From Lachnospiraceae bacterium UBA7225 (GTDB lineage: Bacteria; Bacillota; Clostridia; Lachnospirales; Lachnospiraceae), in the NCBI GenBank assembly GCA_002473385.1, contig DKTR01000133.1:1-20685 (forward strand): 20,685 bases of DNA, read 5' to 3'. A program made the translations under genes and the position numbers. Each line of letters opens with the position of its first letter. Within the stretch, counting starts at the first letter, position 1. This document shows positions 1-8,435 of this stretch, piece by piece. The notes under the pieces were generated by a model. The model did not search any database and was not told the DNA's origin. It saw only the letters and a list, made by a program, of their open reading frames with translations.

Positions 1-1
1 A

Positions 2-1957
2 CCATTCCTTGAAAATGATGATGCTAACCGTGCGCTTATGGGGTCTAACATGCAGCGGCAGGCAGTTCCGCTGCTTGTAACAGAAGCGCCGGCAGTTGGC
101 ACAGGCATGGAGATGAAGGCGGCAGTTGACTCTGGAAACTGTGTGATTGCAGATGGTGATGGTATTGTTGAGCGTTCAGCCTCTAATGAGATTGTAGTAA
201 AGACACCATCTGGCGGACGCCGCAGGTATAAGCTTGACAAGTTCCAGAGAAGTAACCAGGGAACAAGTATGAACCAGAAGCCAATAGTAGACAAAGGCGA
301 TAAAGTCAGGGCAGGACAGGTTATTGCAGACGGTCCGTCAACATGTGGGGGCGAGATTGCGCTTGGAAAGAACCCTCTTATAGGTTTTATGACATGGGAA
401 GGGTATAATTACGAGGACGCTGTACTTCTTAGCGAAAGGCTTGTTCAGGAGGATGTATATACATCTGTCCATATTACTGAATATGAGGCAGAAGCAAGGG
501 ATACAAAACTTGGTGCAGAAGAAATAACACGTGATGTACCTGGTGTTGGTGATGATGCTCTTAAGGACCTTGATGAAAGGGGTATTATACGTATTGGTGC
601 CGAAGTACGTGCTGGTGATATCCTTGTTGGCAAGGTAACACCAAAAGGGGAAACAGAGCTTACAGCAGAAGAAAGGCTTCTGCGTGCCATTTTTGGTGAA
701 AAAGCACGTGAAGTAAGGGATACTTCGTTAAAAGTGCCACATGGTGAATTTGGCATAATTGTTGATGCTAAAGTATTTACAAGGGAAAATGGTGATGAAC
801 TTCCACCTGGGGTTAATGAAACAGTACGTATTTATATAGCACAGAAGCGTAAAATCCAGGTTGGTGACAAGATGGCTGGACGCCATGGTAATAAGGGTGT
901 AGTTTCAAGGGTACTTCCTGTTGAGGATATGCCATTCTTGCCAAATGGCCGTCCGCTTGATATCGTGCTTAACCCTCTTGGCGTGCCTTCACGTATGAAT
1001 ATCGGACAGGTGCTTGAAATACATTTAAGCCTTGCTGCAAAAGTGCTTGGTTTTAATGTAGCTACCCCTGTATTTGATGGCGCTAACGAAAATGATATTA
1101 TGGATACACTTGAAGTTGCCAATGATTATGTAAATACACCTTTAAACCAGGATGAACTTAAGCAGGCACTTGAAAAGGCTGAAGAAGAGCAGAACGAAGA
1201 AGAAATAAAGAGATTAAAGGATATTATTCCTTTTGAAGATAAATATTCAGGCATACTTGGACCAGACGTAATGGCTTACCTCATAGAGAATAAGGATTAC
1301 CGCAAGGAGTGGGAAGGAGTGCCTATTAACCGTGATGGGAAGGTAGAACTGCGTGACGGGCGTACAGGTGAATACTTTGATGGTGCTGTTACTGTAGGCT
1401 TTATGCACTACCTTAAACTCCACCACCTTGTTGATGATAAGATACATGCACGTTCTACAGGTCCTTACTCACTTGTAACACAGCAGCCTCTTGGCGGCAA
1501 GGCACAGTTTGGAGGGCAGCGTTTCGGGGAAATGGAAGTGTGGGCGCTTGAAGCTTATGGCGCTGCATATACACTCCAGGAAATCCTTACAGTTAAGTCA
1601 GATGATGTTATCGGGCGTGTTAAGACATATGAGGCAATTATTAAAGGTGATAATATATCTGAACCAGGAATACCAGAGTCATTCAAAGTGCTTTTAAAGG
1701 AATTACAGGCACTTGCACTTGATGTTACTGTCCTTGATGAGGAAGGTAAGGAAGTTAAGCTTGGCGAAGAAATAGAAGAAGATGGCGATGCGGAAATCAA
1801 GCCATTAATTGAGGGTGACGACAATTTTGCCTTTGGGGATGGTGAATCATTTGAATCTGCGGGATTTTCAGAAGGTACTGCAGAAGAGCTTGAAGATGCT
1901 TCATTTGATGCATTTGAGGAAGATGATGATTTAATTCCAGTTCCAGATTTTGATTAG
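2..1957 (+). CDS. rpoB: RNA polymerase beta subunit, C-terminal half (5' end outside window)
   Basis: Partial gene: the reading frame is open from base 2 and gives 651 residues, beginning in the conserved block P-F-L-E-N-D-D-A-N-R-A-L-M-G-S-N-M-Q-R-Q. The N-terminal half, with the rifampicin-binding region, lies outside the window. Conserved beta landmarks are present: the active-site GDKMAGRHGNKG lysine-rich block (nt 865-897), the SRMNIGQ block (nt 992-1012) and the HARSTGPYSLVTQQPLGGKAQFGGQRFGEMEVWALE region that contacts beta-prime. The protein is the catalytic beta subunit of the transcription enzyme. It ends in a long acidic tail rich in Glu and Asp, as is usual in Lachnospiraceae. The stop TAG lies 40 bp before the rpoC start with no terminator between them, so the two are cotranscribed. 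Codon choice (CTT for Leu, GCA, ACA, AGG, ATA) differs from the housekeeping genes at the right of the window. Identity is certain. Confidence 0.98.
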   Translation, partial: PFLENDDANRALMGSNMQRQAVPLLVTEAPAVGTGMEMKAAVDSGNCVIADGDGIVERSASNEIVVKTPSGGRRRYKLDKFQRSNQGTSMNQKPIVDKGDKVRAGQVIADGPSTCGGEIALGKNPLIGFMTWEGYNYEDAVLLSERLVQEDVYTSVHITEYEAEARDTKLGAEEITRDVPGVGDDALKDLDERGIIRIGAEVRAGDILVGKVTPKGETELTAEERLLRAIFGEKAREVRDTSLKVPHGEFGIIVDAKVFTRENGDELPPGVNETVRIYIAQKRKIQVGDKMAGRHGNKGVVSRVLPVEDMPFLPNGRPLDIVLNPLGVPSRMNIGQVLEIHLSLAAKVLGFNVATPVFDGANENDIMDTLEVANDYVNTPLNQDELKQALEKAEEEQNEEEIKRLKDIIPFEDKYSGILGPDVMAYLIENKDYRKEWEGVPINRDGKVELRDGRTGEYFDGAVTVGFMHYLKLHHLVDDKIHARSTGPYSLVTQQPLGGKAQFGGQRFGEMEVWALEAYGAAYTLQEILTVKSDDVIGRVKTYEAIIKGDNISEPGIPESFKVLLKELQALALDVTVLDEEGKEVKLGEEIEEDGDAEIKPLIEGDDNFAFGDGESFESAGFSEGTAEELEDASFDAFEEDDDLIPVPDFD

Positions 1958-1997
1958 TTAAACCAGATTGGCTTTGCCAGGAAAATGGAGGATTGCT

Positions 1998-4900
1998 ATG
2001 ACAGAAACTAATGTAAAGGAAGATAAGCATATAACTTATGATTCTATAAAGATTGGGCTTGCTTCCCCAGAGAAAATAAGGGAGTGGTCACGTGGCGAAG
2101 TTAAGAAGCCTGAAACTATCAATTACAGGACTTTAAAGCCTGAAAAAGATGGTCTTTTCTGTGAAAAAATTTTTGGGCCAAGCAAGGACTGGGAATGCCA
2201 TTGTGGCAAATATAAGAAAATACGTTATAAAGGCGTAGTATGTGACCGCTGTGGCGTTGAGGTTACAAAATCAAGTGTAAGGCGTGAACGTATGGGGCAT
2301 ATAGAGCTTGCTGCCCCTGTATCACATATATGGTATTTTAAAGGTATTCCAAGCCGTATGGGGCTTATACTTGATGTATCACCAAGAAACCTTGAAAAAG
2401 TGCTGTATTTTGCATCTTATATTGTGCTTGAAACACAGGATGGCACAGGGCTGCAGCAGAAACAGGTGCTTACAGAAGCGGAGTACCAGGAGGCAAGGAG
2501 CAAGTTTGGTGATGCATTCCGTGCCGGTATGGGTGCAGAATCAGTAATGGAACTTTTAATGAGCATTGACCTTGAAGAAGAGTCAGCAGAGCTTAAAGCA
2601 GAACTTAAAGGTTCTTCAGGACAGAAAAGGGCAAGGATAATTAAGCGCCTGGAAGTAATAGAAGCTTTCCGTGAGTCAAAAAATAAGCCTGAATGGATGA
2701 TATTGACAGTTATCCCTGTTATACCGCCAGATTTAAGACCTATGGTACAGCTTGACGGCGGACGTTTTGCAACATCTGATATGAATGATTTATACCGCCG
2801 TATAATAAACAGGAATAACAGGTTAAAAAGGCTGCTTGAGTTAGGTGCGCCTGATATTATTGTGCGCAATGAAAAAAGGATGCTGCAGGAAGCAGTAGAT
2901 GCACTTATTGACAATGGAAGACGTGGAAGACCGGTAACAGGTCCTGGCAACAGGCCGCTTAAATCACTTTCGGATATGCTTAAAGGAAAGCAGGGACGTT
3001 TCCGCCAGAACCTTTTAGGAAAGCGTGTAGACTACTCAGGGCGTTCAGTTATCGTTGTAGGCCCTGAGCTTAAAATATACCAGTGCGGGCTGCCTAAAGA
3101 AATGGCTATAGAGCTTTTTAAGCCATTTGTTATGAAGGAACTTGTGTCTGATGGGACAGCACACAATATCAAGCAGGCAAAGAAGATGGTTGAGAAACTC
3201 CAGCCAGAAGTATGGGATGTATTAGAAGAAGTAATACGTGAGCATCCGGTTATGCTGAACCGTGCCCCTACACTCCACAGGCTTGGCATACAGGCATTTG
3301 AGCCTACACTTGTAGAAGGAAAGGCAATTAAACTGCATCCACTTGTATGTACAGCATTTAATGCTGACTTTGACGGCGACCAGATGGCTGTCCATGTACC
3401 GCTTTCCGTGGAAGCGCAGGCAGAGTGCAGATTCCTGCTGCTCTCTCCGAACAACCTGCTGAAACCGTCCGATGGCGGTCCGGTGGCGGTTCCTTCCCAG
3501 GATATGGTTCTCGGTATCTATTACCTTACACAGGAGAGACCGGGCGCGAAGGGCGAGGGCAAGTTCTTTAAGAGTGTGAACGAAGCCATCCTTGCTTACG
3601 AGAACGGTGTAATCACGCTGCAGAGTCGGATTAAAGTGCGTGTGACCAAGAAAACGGCGGACGGAACAGAAAAGACGGGCACGATTGAGTCGACTCTGGG
3701 AAGATTTATCTTCAATGAGATTCTTCCGCAGGATCTGGGCTTTGTGGACAGGAGCATTCCGGAAAACGAGTTGAAGCTGGAGGTGGACTTCCACGTCGGC
3801 AAGAAGGGTCTGAAGCAGATCCTGGAAAAGATCATCAACACTCATGGGGCGACTAAGACGGCGGAGGCGCTGGACGACATCAAATCCATGGGTTACAAAT
3901 ACTCGACAAGGGCTGCCATGACGGTATCCATCTCGGATATGACGGTGCCGCCTGAGAAGCCGGAGCTGATTGCGAAAGCGCAGGATACAGTGGATAAGAT
4001 CACACGTAACTATAAGCGTGGTCTGATCACAGAGGAAGAGCGTTATAAAGAGGTTGTGGAAACCTGGAAGAATACCGATGATGTCCTCACGAAGGCGCTG
4101 CTTGATGGTCTGGATAAATACAACAATATTTACATGATGGCGGACTCCGGTGCGCGTGGTTCCGATAAGCAGATCAAACAGCTTGCCGGCATGCGCGGTC
4201 TGATGGCGGATACGACCGGACATACCATCGAGCTTCCGATTAAATCAAATTTCCGTGAAGGTCTGGACGTACTGGAATACTTCATGTCAGCGCACGGCGC
4301 ACGAAAGGGTCTGTCCGATACGGCGCTGCGTACCGCGGACTCCGGTTACCTGACAAGACGTCTGGTAGATGTTTCACAGGAACTGATTATCCGTGAGATA
4401 GACTGCTGTGAAGGAAAAGATGAAATTCCGGGCATGTATGTGAAAGCATTCACGGATGGAAAAGAAGAAATTGAAAGCCTGCAGGAGCGTATCACAGGAC
4501 GCTTCTCCTGCGAGACAATTTGCGACAAGGACGGCGAAGTGATCGTAAAGGCAAATCATATGATTACGCCGAAGCGCGCCGCACGCATCATGAAAGAGGG
4601 CGTGACGCCGGACGGAAAGCCGTATGAGCAGGTGAAGATCCGTACAATCCTTACTTGTAAGTCCCACGTCGGTATCTGTGCGAAGTGCTACGGTGCGAAT
4701 ATGGCGACCGGCGAAGCTGTTCAGGTGGGTGAGTCTGTCGGAATCATCGCGGCACAGTCTATCGGTGAGCCGGGTACACAGCTTACAATGCGTACCTTCC
4801 ATACCGGTGGTGTTGCCGGCGGCGATATCACACAGGGTCTTCCGCGTGTCGAGGAGCTTTTTGAGGCAAGAAAGCCGAAAGGACTTGCCATCATCACGGA

Positions 4901-5729
4901 GATCGCCGGTAAGGTGGAAATCCGCGATACCAAGAAGAAACGTGAGATAGTTGTGACAAATGAAGAGACAGGTGAGTCAAAGACTTATCTGATCCCATAC
5001 GGTTCCCGCATCAAGGCGCAGGACGGCGCTGTTCTGGAGGCAGGCGATGAGCTGACCGAAGGAAGTGTTAACCCGCATGATATTCTGAAGATTAAAGGCG
5101 TGCGCGCCGTTCAGGATTACATGCTGCGCGAGGTACAGCGTGTATACCGCCTGCAGGGTGTGGATATCAACGATAAGCATATCGAGGTTATTGTGCGCCA
5201 GATGCTGAAGAAGATCCGCGTTGAGGAGTGCGGCGATACCGACCTGCTTCCGGGAACGACAGTGGACATTCTCGACTTCGAGGAGGCAAACGCAAAGGCA
5301 CTGGAGGAAGGTCTGAAACCGGCGGAGGGGAAAGAGGTTATGCTCGGTATTACCAAAGCCGCGCTGGCAACCAATTCCTTCCTGTCTGCAGCATCCTTCC
5401 AGGAGACCACCAAGGTACTCACGGAGGCGGCAATCAAAGGAAAGATCGACCCACTTGTAGGTCTGAAGGAAAATGTTATCATTGGTAAGCTGATTCCGGC
5501 AGGTACCGGCATGAAGCGTTACCGTAACGTGCATCTCGATACAGAGTATCAGCAGGATGAGGAGGAACTCGATCTGACGGAAGAGGAAGATGACGACGAT
5601 CTTCTGGATCTGGAAGAAGATACACTGGACGATCTGGAGGAGCTTGATGATCCCGATGAAGCCGAAGCGGAGGATGATGAACTGGAAACAGAGGAAGAGG
5701 AAGCATCTGCTGATGAGGCTGAGGAGTAA
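1998..5729 (+). CDS. rpoC: RNA polymerase beta-prime subunit
   Basis: Full-length 1243-residue beta-prime subunit. I chose ATG at 1998 because GGAGG at 1987-1991 sits 6 bases before it; an in-frame TTG at 1968 lacks such a site. Landmarks in order: N-terminal zinc finger (C-H-C-G and C-D-R-C-G within residues 60-90); the zipper/lid and rudder region; the catalytic NADFDGD motif at residues 455-461 with three Mg-binding Asp (457, 459, 461); the trigger-loop and bridge-helix region around nt 4140-4340; the second zinc cluster ending C-K-S-H-V-G-I-C-A-K-C (nt 4656-4689); and the conserved S-I-G-E-P-G-T-Q-L-T-M-R-T-F-H block. A strongly acidic tail follows residue about 1190. The protein reads through without a break, but synonymous codon choice switches at nt about 3360-3412, so the gene appears to be a mosaic of two lineages (see findings). 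A terminator follows at 5756-5801. Confidence 0.98.
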   Translation: MTETNVKEDKHITYDSIKIGLASPEKIREWSRGEVKKPETINYRTLKPEKDGLFCEKIFGPSKDWECHCGKYKKIRYKGVVCDRCGVEVTKSSVRRERMGHIELAAPVSHIWYFKGIPSRMGLILDVSPRNLEKVLYFASYIVLETQDGTGLQQKQVLTEAEYQEARSKFGDAFRAGMGAESVMELLMSIDLEEESAELKAELKGSSGQKRARIIKRLEVIEAFRESKNKPEWMILTVIPVIPPDLRPMVQLDGGRFATSDMNDLYRRIINRNNRLKRLLELGAPDIIVRNEKRMLQEAVDALIDNGRRGRPVTGPGNRPLKSLSDMLKGKQGRFRQNLLGKRVDYSGRSVIVVGPELKIYQCGLPKEMAIELFKPFVMKELVSDGTAHNIKQAKKMVEKLQPEVWDVLEEVIREHPVMLNRAPTLHRLGIQAFEPTLVEGKAIKLHPLVCTAFNADFDGDQMAVHVPLSVEAQAECRFLLLSPNNLLKPSDGGPVAVPSQDMVLGIYYLTQERPGAKGEGKFFKSVNEAILAYENGVITLQSRIKVRVTKKTADGTEKTGTIESTLGRFIFNEILPQDLGFVDRSIPENELKLEVDFHVGKKGLKQILEKIINTHGATKTAEALDDIKSMGYKYSTRAAMTVSISDMTVPPEKPELIAKAQDTVDKITRNYKRGLITEEERYKEVVETWKNTDDVLTKALLDGLDKYNNIYMMADSGARGSDKQIKQLAGMRGLMADTTGHTIELPIKSNFREGLDVLEYFMSAHGARKGLSDTALRTADSGYLTRRLVDVSQELIIREIDCCEGKDEIPGMYVKAFTDGKEEIESLQERITGRFSCETICDKDGEVIVKANHMITPKRAARIMKEGVTPDGKPYEQVKIRTILTCKSHVGICAKCYGANMATGEAVQVGESVGIIAAQSIGEPGTQLTMRTFHTGGVAGGDITQGLPRVEELFEARKPKGLAIITEIAGKVEIRDTKKKREIVVTNEETGESKTYLIPYGSRIKAQDGAVLEAGDELTEGSVNPHDILKIKGVRAVQDYMLREVQRVYRLQGVDINDKHIEVIVRQMLKKIRVEECGDTDLLPGTTVDILDFEEANAKALEEGLKPAEGKEVMLGITKAALATNSFLSAASFQETTKVLTEAAIKGKIDPLVGLKENVIIGKLIPAGTGMKRYRNVHLDTEYQQDEEELDLTEEEDDDDLLDLEEDTLDDLEELDDPDEAEAEDDELETEEEEASADEAEE
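3360..3412 (+). other. Codon-usage breakpoint inside rpoC (recombination or assembly junction)
   Basis: Left of this stretch, rpoB and rpoC codons 1 to about 455 use CTT for most Leu (roughly three CTT per CTG by eye), TTA, ATA, ACA, CCT/CCA and many AGG. Right of it, CTG dominates for Leu, CCG for nearly all Pro, ATC for Ile, and ATA almost vanishes. The switch is sharp, within about 50 bases, and falls on the bases coding NADFDGDQMAVHVPLS. This is the most conserved stretch of the gene, where DNA of two related species is most alike. The frame and protein continue normally. The sequence shows the discontinuity directly; whether it arose by homologous recombination in nature or by mis-joining of two genomes during assembly cannot be told from here. 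Confidence 0.75.
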
Positions 5730-5755
5730 TTTTTATTCAGAAATAATTTGCTTAT

Positions 5756-5801
5756 AAAAAACAGCGCCGGAGAATGCGTAAAGTTATCCGGCGCTGTTTT
5801 T
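5756..5801. terminator. Bidirectional intrinsic terminator between rpoC and the kinase gene
   Basis: Inverted repeat: ACAGCGCCGG at 5761-5770 pairs with CCGGCGCTGT at 5788-5797, a perfect 10-bp GC-rich stem with a 17-base loop. A-run 5756-5760 and T-run 5797-5801 flank it, so the structure has a U-tract in either direction. It can end the rpoBC transcript and also the convergent kinase transcript. The minus-strand gene's stop codon (5784-5786) lies in the loop, so its last five residues are encoded by one arm of the stem. Confidence 0.9.
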
Positions 5802-7112
5802 CGGTTGTTTTAAGGTCAGAATAGTATGGAAAGTACCTGAGGCATCGTCGTAATACATTTGCAGATTGCCCTGGTATTGTTTTACGATTTTACTTATACT
5901 TTTGATGCCGAAGCCGTGCCGGTTCCTGTCTGGCTTATGGGAAACAGGCAGTCCGTACTGATCGTACACAGGTGCACTTTTGCAGGAGTTTATCATCACG
6001 ATAACAACAAAAGACGAATTTTCTTTTCTCTGTACGGAAAGTTCAATATAAGACTCCGGAATGTTTTCAGCAGCAGCAACAGCATTGTCCAATAAATTAC
6101 AAAATAATGATGTTAAATCATGCGGATAAATATTTTGCACGGCACCGCTTCTGATATCGGCGTGAAAAGTGATATGCCTGTCGCTGCATTGCCTCTGATA
6201 ACGGCAGAGAATTGCATTCAGCAGCTTATTATCGCAGATTCGTGACATTTCTTTCAAATCAGAAGAATCGATAAGCTGCTGTATATAAGCGTTTATTTTG
6301 TCAGTTTCTTTTTTTTCATTAAGTAATTTGATAGATTGAAGATGTTTTTTTATGTCATGAATTAAAATACTCTGATTCTCATTTTGCGCAAGAAGCATTT
6401 CGTAATACTCGGCGGAATCCGATTCCTTCTGAAGGAGCAGCTGCATATCCGTAAATTCGCGGGTTTTTGTCTGATTATATTGCTCGATTCCAAATACAAG
6501 CAGATTAACCAGAAGCAGGAAAATGGCACAGACAGTTACCAGAAAATCAATGGGCGGGGCAAAAGGGGAGGCATTGCCTATGACAAGGAAGGTGTAGATA
6601 ACAAGAACAGAGGAGACGGGGATGAGCATCAAAAAAAGCCTAAACGGATTGCTCTGTTTATCAGCAGCATTTTGAGTTCCATATCTTTCCTTGCAAAGGT
6701 GCGATAAGAAATACATGATAGTCAAAAAGGTAATTTTACTAAAAACTGTAAAAAAAACAAGCCCCGTGCCCATATCTATCAAAAAATGCGGGTAAAATCT
6801 TGATATAATACTATAAACAGCAAGTTCGGATACAAACATAATTGCGGTTAGCATAGCAGAATGAAAGAGTGCAAAAGCTGATTTGAGTTTAAATTGTGTG
6901 CAAAGAAAAAACATATTTATTATAAAATAGCAAATAACGTTAAGAGCTGTTTGTCCGAATATAGAAATCAAAAATAAGAAGACATAAAGTACACTTAATG
7001 ATAACAGTCTTACTTTTTTGGTACAGGCTGGAATAAAGAGACAGGAGGAGTATTGCCACAAAATAATAGCTTCTATTAAAAAACTGAAAAGAAGTAAGAT
7101 GATACGTTCCAT
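5784..7112 (-). CDS. AgrC-like GHKL sensor histidine kinase
   Basis: 442-residue membrane kinase. Residues 1 to about 210 hold six or seven hydrophobic segments with short loops and no large extracellular domain, the layout of peptide-pheromone receptors of the AgrC type. A short linker (about 215-245, probably coiled coil) leads to the H-box I-H-D-I-K-K-H with phospho-acceptor His252. The GHKL ATPase core follows: N-box with N339 and N343 in F-C-N-L-L-D-N-A-V-A-A-A-E, and G-box H-G-F-G at 399-402. By family knowledge it binds a secreted cyclic peptide and phosphorylates the LytTR regulator encoded just upstream. The start ATG follows that gene's stop by 6 bases, with an AGGTGA ribosome binding site overlapping the stop (plus-strand 7119-7124), so the two are translationally coupled. 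It converges on rpoC and shares its terminator. Kinase class is firm; the cognate ligand is inferred from the nearby agrD-like gene. Confidence 0.9.
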   Translation of the reverse strand: MERIILLLFSFLIEAIILWQYSSCLFIPACTKKVRLLSLSVLYVFLFLISIFGQTALNVICYFIINMFFLCTQFKLKSAFALFHSAMLTAIMFVSELAVYSIISRFYPHFLIDMGTGLVFFTVFSKITFLTIMYFLSHLCKERYGTQNAADKQSNPFRLFLMLIPVSSVLVIYTFLVIGNASPFAPPIDFLVTVCAIFLLLVNLLVFGIEQYNQTKTREFTDMQLLLQKESDSAEYYEMLLAQNENQSILIHDIKKHLQSIKLLNEKKETDKINAYIQQLIDSSDLKEMSRICDNKLLNAILCRYQRQCSDRHITFHADIRSGAVQNIYPHDLTSLFCNLLDNAVAAAENIPESYIELSVQRKENSSFVVIVMINSCKSAPVYDQYGLPVSHKPDRNRHGFGIKSISKIVKQYQGNLQMYYDDASGTFHTILTLKQPKNSAG

Positions 7113-7118
7113 TTTATG

Positions 7119-7826
7119 TCACCTCGCATTTTCAAGATATAGAAGATAAGCATTTTTGAAGGAACTGTATTTCCTTCGTGTCAGATAAGCAGTAATTTGT
7201 GGATTTGTTAAGTTTATAGTGGAATGATTAAAGTCGGTAACATGCTCGAAATTTACAATAAAGCTGCGGTGTGTCTGGAAAAAGCAATTTTCCGGAAGCT
7301 GTTCAAACCAGTAATTCATGCTATGTATGGAAATCAGATCCTGCCGGATGGTATGTACGATTACTTTTCTTCCCTGCGCTTCTATGGCAATAATCTGGGA
7401 AGAGGGCAAAGCATACACGCCCTGCTTTGTCTCTACAGGAATTTTGGTTGTCATAGTATTGTAATAAGTAAGAGCGTCTTTCATGTTTCGAAAAAAACGT
7501 TGTTTGTCCAGAGGCTTGGAAAGATACCGGAATACATGAAAACGCATTGCTTCATCCAGATATTCGGAGTAAGAAGTAACAACAAAAATGATAACATTTT
7601 TATTACTTTTCTTCAGCTCATTACCTACATAAATTCCATTCATGCCGGGCATTTCAATATCCAGAAAAACAATATCCTTTTTGCCTGTATCTGCTAATAA
7701 AGCTTCGCCGCCTGTAAACGAAAGCAGTTCCGGGCACTTTAAATGATTTTTTTTAAAGTATGATTCAATATATTTTTGCAACTGCTCAATTATCAGAACA
7801 TCATCATCACAAATCAGAATACGCAT
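7119..7826 (-). CDS. LytTR-family response regulator (AgrA-like)
   Basis: 235 residues. The receiver domain spans about 1-118: acidic pocket D7-D8-D9, phospho-acceptor Asp56 in F-L-D-I-E-M-P-G-M-N-G, T84 and K104 (S-K-P) as the conserved switch residues. A LytTR DNA-binding domain follows at about 130-232, with typical features such as the Q-T-H-R-S-F-I-V-N stretch and L-T-R-R-K-Y-S-S-F-K-N near the end. Members of this family usually activate transcription by binding paired direct repeats upstream of weak -35 boxes. It is the first gene of a two-gene minus-strand operon with the sensor kinase 6 bases downstream. A candidate promoter lies at 7870-7898. The likely target is the divergent agrD promoter about 650 bp away, and perhaps other sites outside the window; that target is inferred. 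Confidence 0.92.
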   Translation of the reverse strand: MRILICDDDVLIIEQLQKYIESYFKKNHLKCPELLSFTGGEALLADTGKKDIVFLDIEMPGMNGIYVGNELKKSNKNVIIFVVTSYSEYLDEAMRFHVFRYLSKPLDKQRFFRNMKDALTYYNTMTTKIPVETKQGVYALPSSQIIAIEAQGRKVIVHTIRQDLISIHSMNYWFEQLPENCFFQTHRSFIVNFEHVTDFNHSTINLTNPQITAYLTRRKYSSFKNAYLLYLENAR

Positions 7827-7869
7827 TTTTGCACCGGTCTTTCTTAAAAATGTAGAATATATATTTTAT

Positions 7870-7898
7870 ATTTTACCATATAAAATAGCCGGATGCAA
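7870..7898 (-). promoter_or_regulatory. Candidate promoter for the response regulator-kinase operon
   Basis: On the minus strand, TTGCAT (plus 7898-7893) is followed after exactly 17 bases by TAAAAT (plus 7875-7870), preceded by TGG, i.e. an extended -10 element. The transcript would start near plus 7863, leaving a leader of about 37 bases before the ATG at 7826. The -35 matches consensus at only three positions; the extended -10 is the main support. Spacing and position favour a real vegetative promoter, but this is prediction only. Confidence 0.55.
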
Positions 7899-7935
7899 TA
7901 AAATGTATGAAAAGACAAATTAGGCATCATTTTGG

Positions 7936-8250
7936 TCAGCTTGTGGATTTTTTATTTCTTTCTACAAGTAATTCAATAAAATCTCTGGCAAGCTCTATAT
8001 CTGCCTGACTGCATAAACGTAATTTGTCAGTGATGTCCTGCGGAATATTGTATGCGTGCATATTGCCAAGCAGAAGGTAATCTGGTGTAACTTTAAGAAG
8101 GTTGCAAATTTGTATGAACGTATCCAGACTGGGCTTTTGTCTGCCATTTTCAATGGAAGACATATGGTTATTGGATATATTCAGCATCTCGGCTAGTTCT
8201 GCCTGTTTTATCCGTAATTCTTTTCTTCGTATTTTGATGCGGTTTCCCAT
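7936..8250 (-). CDS. XRE/Cro-type helix-turn-helix regulator
   Basis: 104 residues. An XRE/HTH_3 DNA-binding domain occupies about residues 4-59, with recognisable segments K-Q-A-E-L-A-E-M-L-N-I-S-N-N-H-M-S-S-I-E-N-G-R (split here: helix 2, turn, recognition helix) and L-K-V-T-P-D-Y-L-L-L. A short helical C-terminal part (about 65-104), probably for dimerisation, ends in a basic tail. The ATG at 8250 has no Shine-Dalgarno just before it; the better ribosome-binding-like sequences lie 28 to 54 bases further upstream and do not lead directly into this frame (see next entry). The gene lies between the response regulator (same strand) and the divergent agrD promoter, so it may repress or tune either. 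No partner is visible in the sequence and the role is inferred. The 109-bp gap to the response regulator contains that operon's own promoter. Confidence 0.85.
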   Translation of the reverse strand: MGNRIKIRRKELRIKQAELAEMLNISNNHMSSIENGRQKPSLDTFIQICNLLKVTPDYLLLGNMHAYNIPQDITDKLRLCSQADIELARDFIELLVERNKKSTS

Positions 8251-8254
8251 ATCA

Positions 8255-8304
8255 TTATATTAAAAATTTATTTTGGTCACCTTCCTTCAATCAGAAATCC
8301 TCCT
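8255..8304 (-). promoter_or_regulatory. Leader of the XRE gene: misplaced ribosome binding signals and possible minicistron
   Basis: On the minus strand AGGAGG (plus 8304-8299) stands 8 bases before TTG at 8290, which opens an 11-codon frame ending in TAA at 8257-8255, only 4 bases before the XRE ATG. A second SD-like AAGGAAGGTGA (plus 8287-8277) overlaps a GTG at 8280 that is in frame with the XRE gene but meets TAA (8262-8260) after six codons. Relatives of this family often begin with a segment like K-I-N-Y-x-D ahead of the helix-turn-helix, and the codons around this stop read K-I-N-F-stop-Y-N-D. So this may be a translation-coupled minicistron or a decayed original start. Confidence 0.4.
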
Positions 8305-8435
8305 AAATTTTACCAATGAAGCAAGGCAAAAAGAAGAATGTTAAACAGAAGTATTCTGCATTACACACAATAAAATCAATTTTACATCTATATATTTCTG
8401 TGTGACATGTTATTTTTGATGAAAAGAAGCAACTT

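Noticed and set aside
3222..4223. Long minus-strand open frame (333 codons) opposite rpoC
   Set aside because: It lies wholly antisense to a conserved gene, its translation has no recognisable domain, it is rich in His, Arg and Cys as expected for a shadow frame, and it lacks a ribosome binding site.
8345..8405. Possible riboswitch or further operator (ACACA...TGTGT) in the divergent region
   Set aside because: The arms are five bases and far apart in AT-rich DNA, which is expected by chance, and no known riboswitch core is visible.
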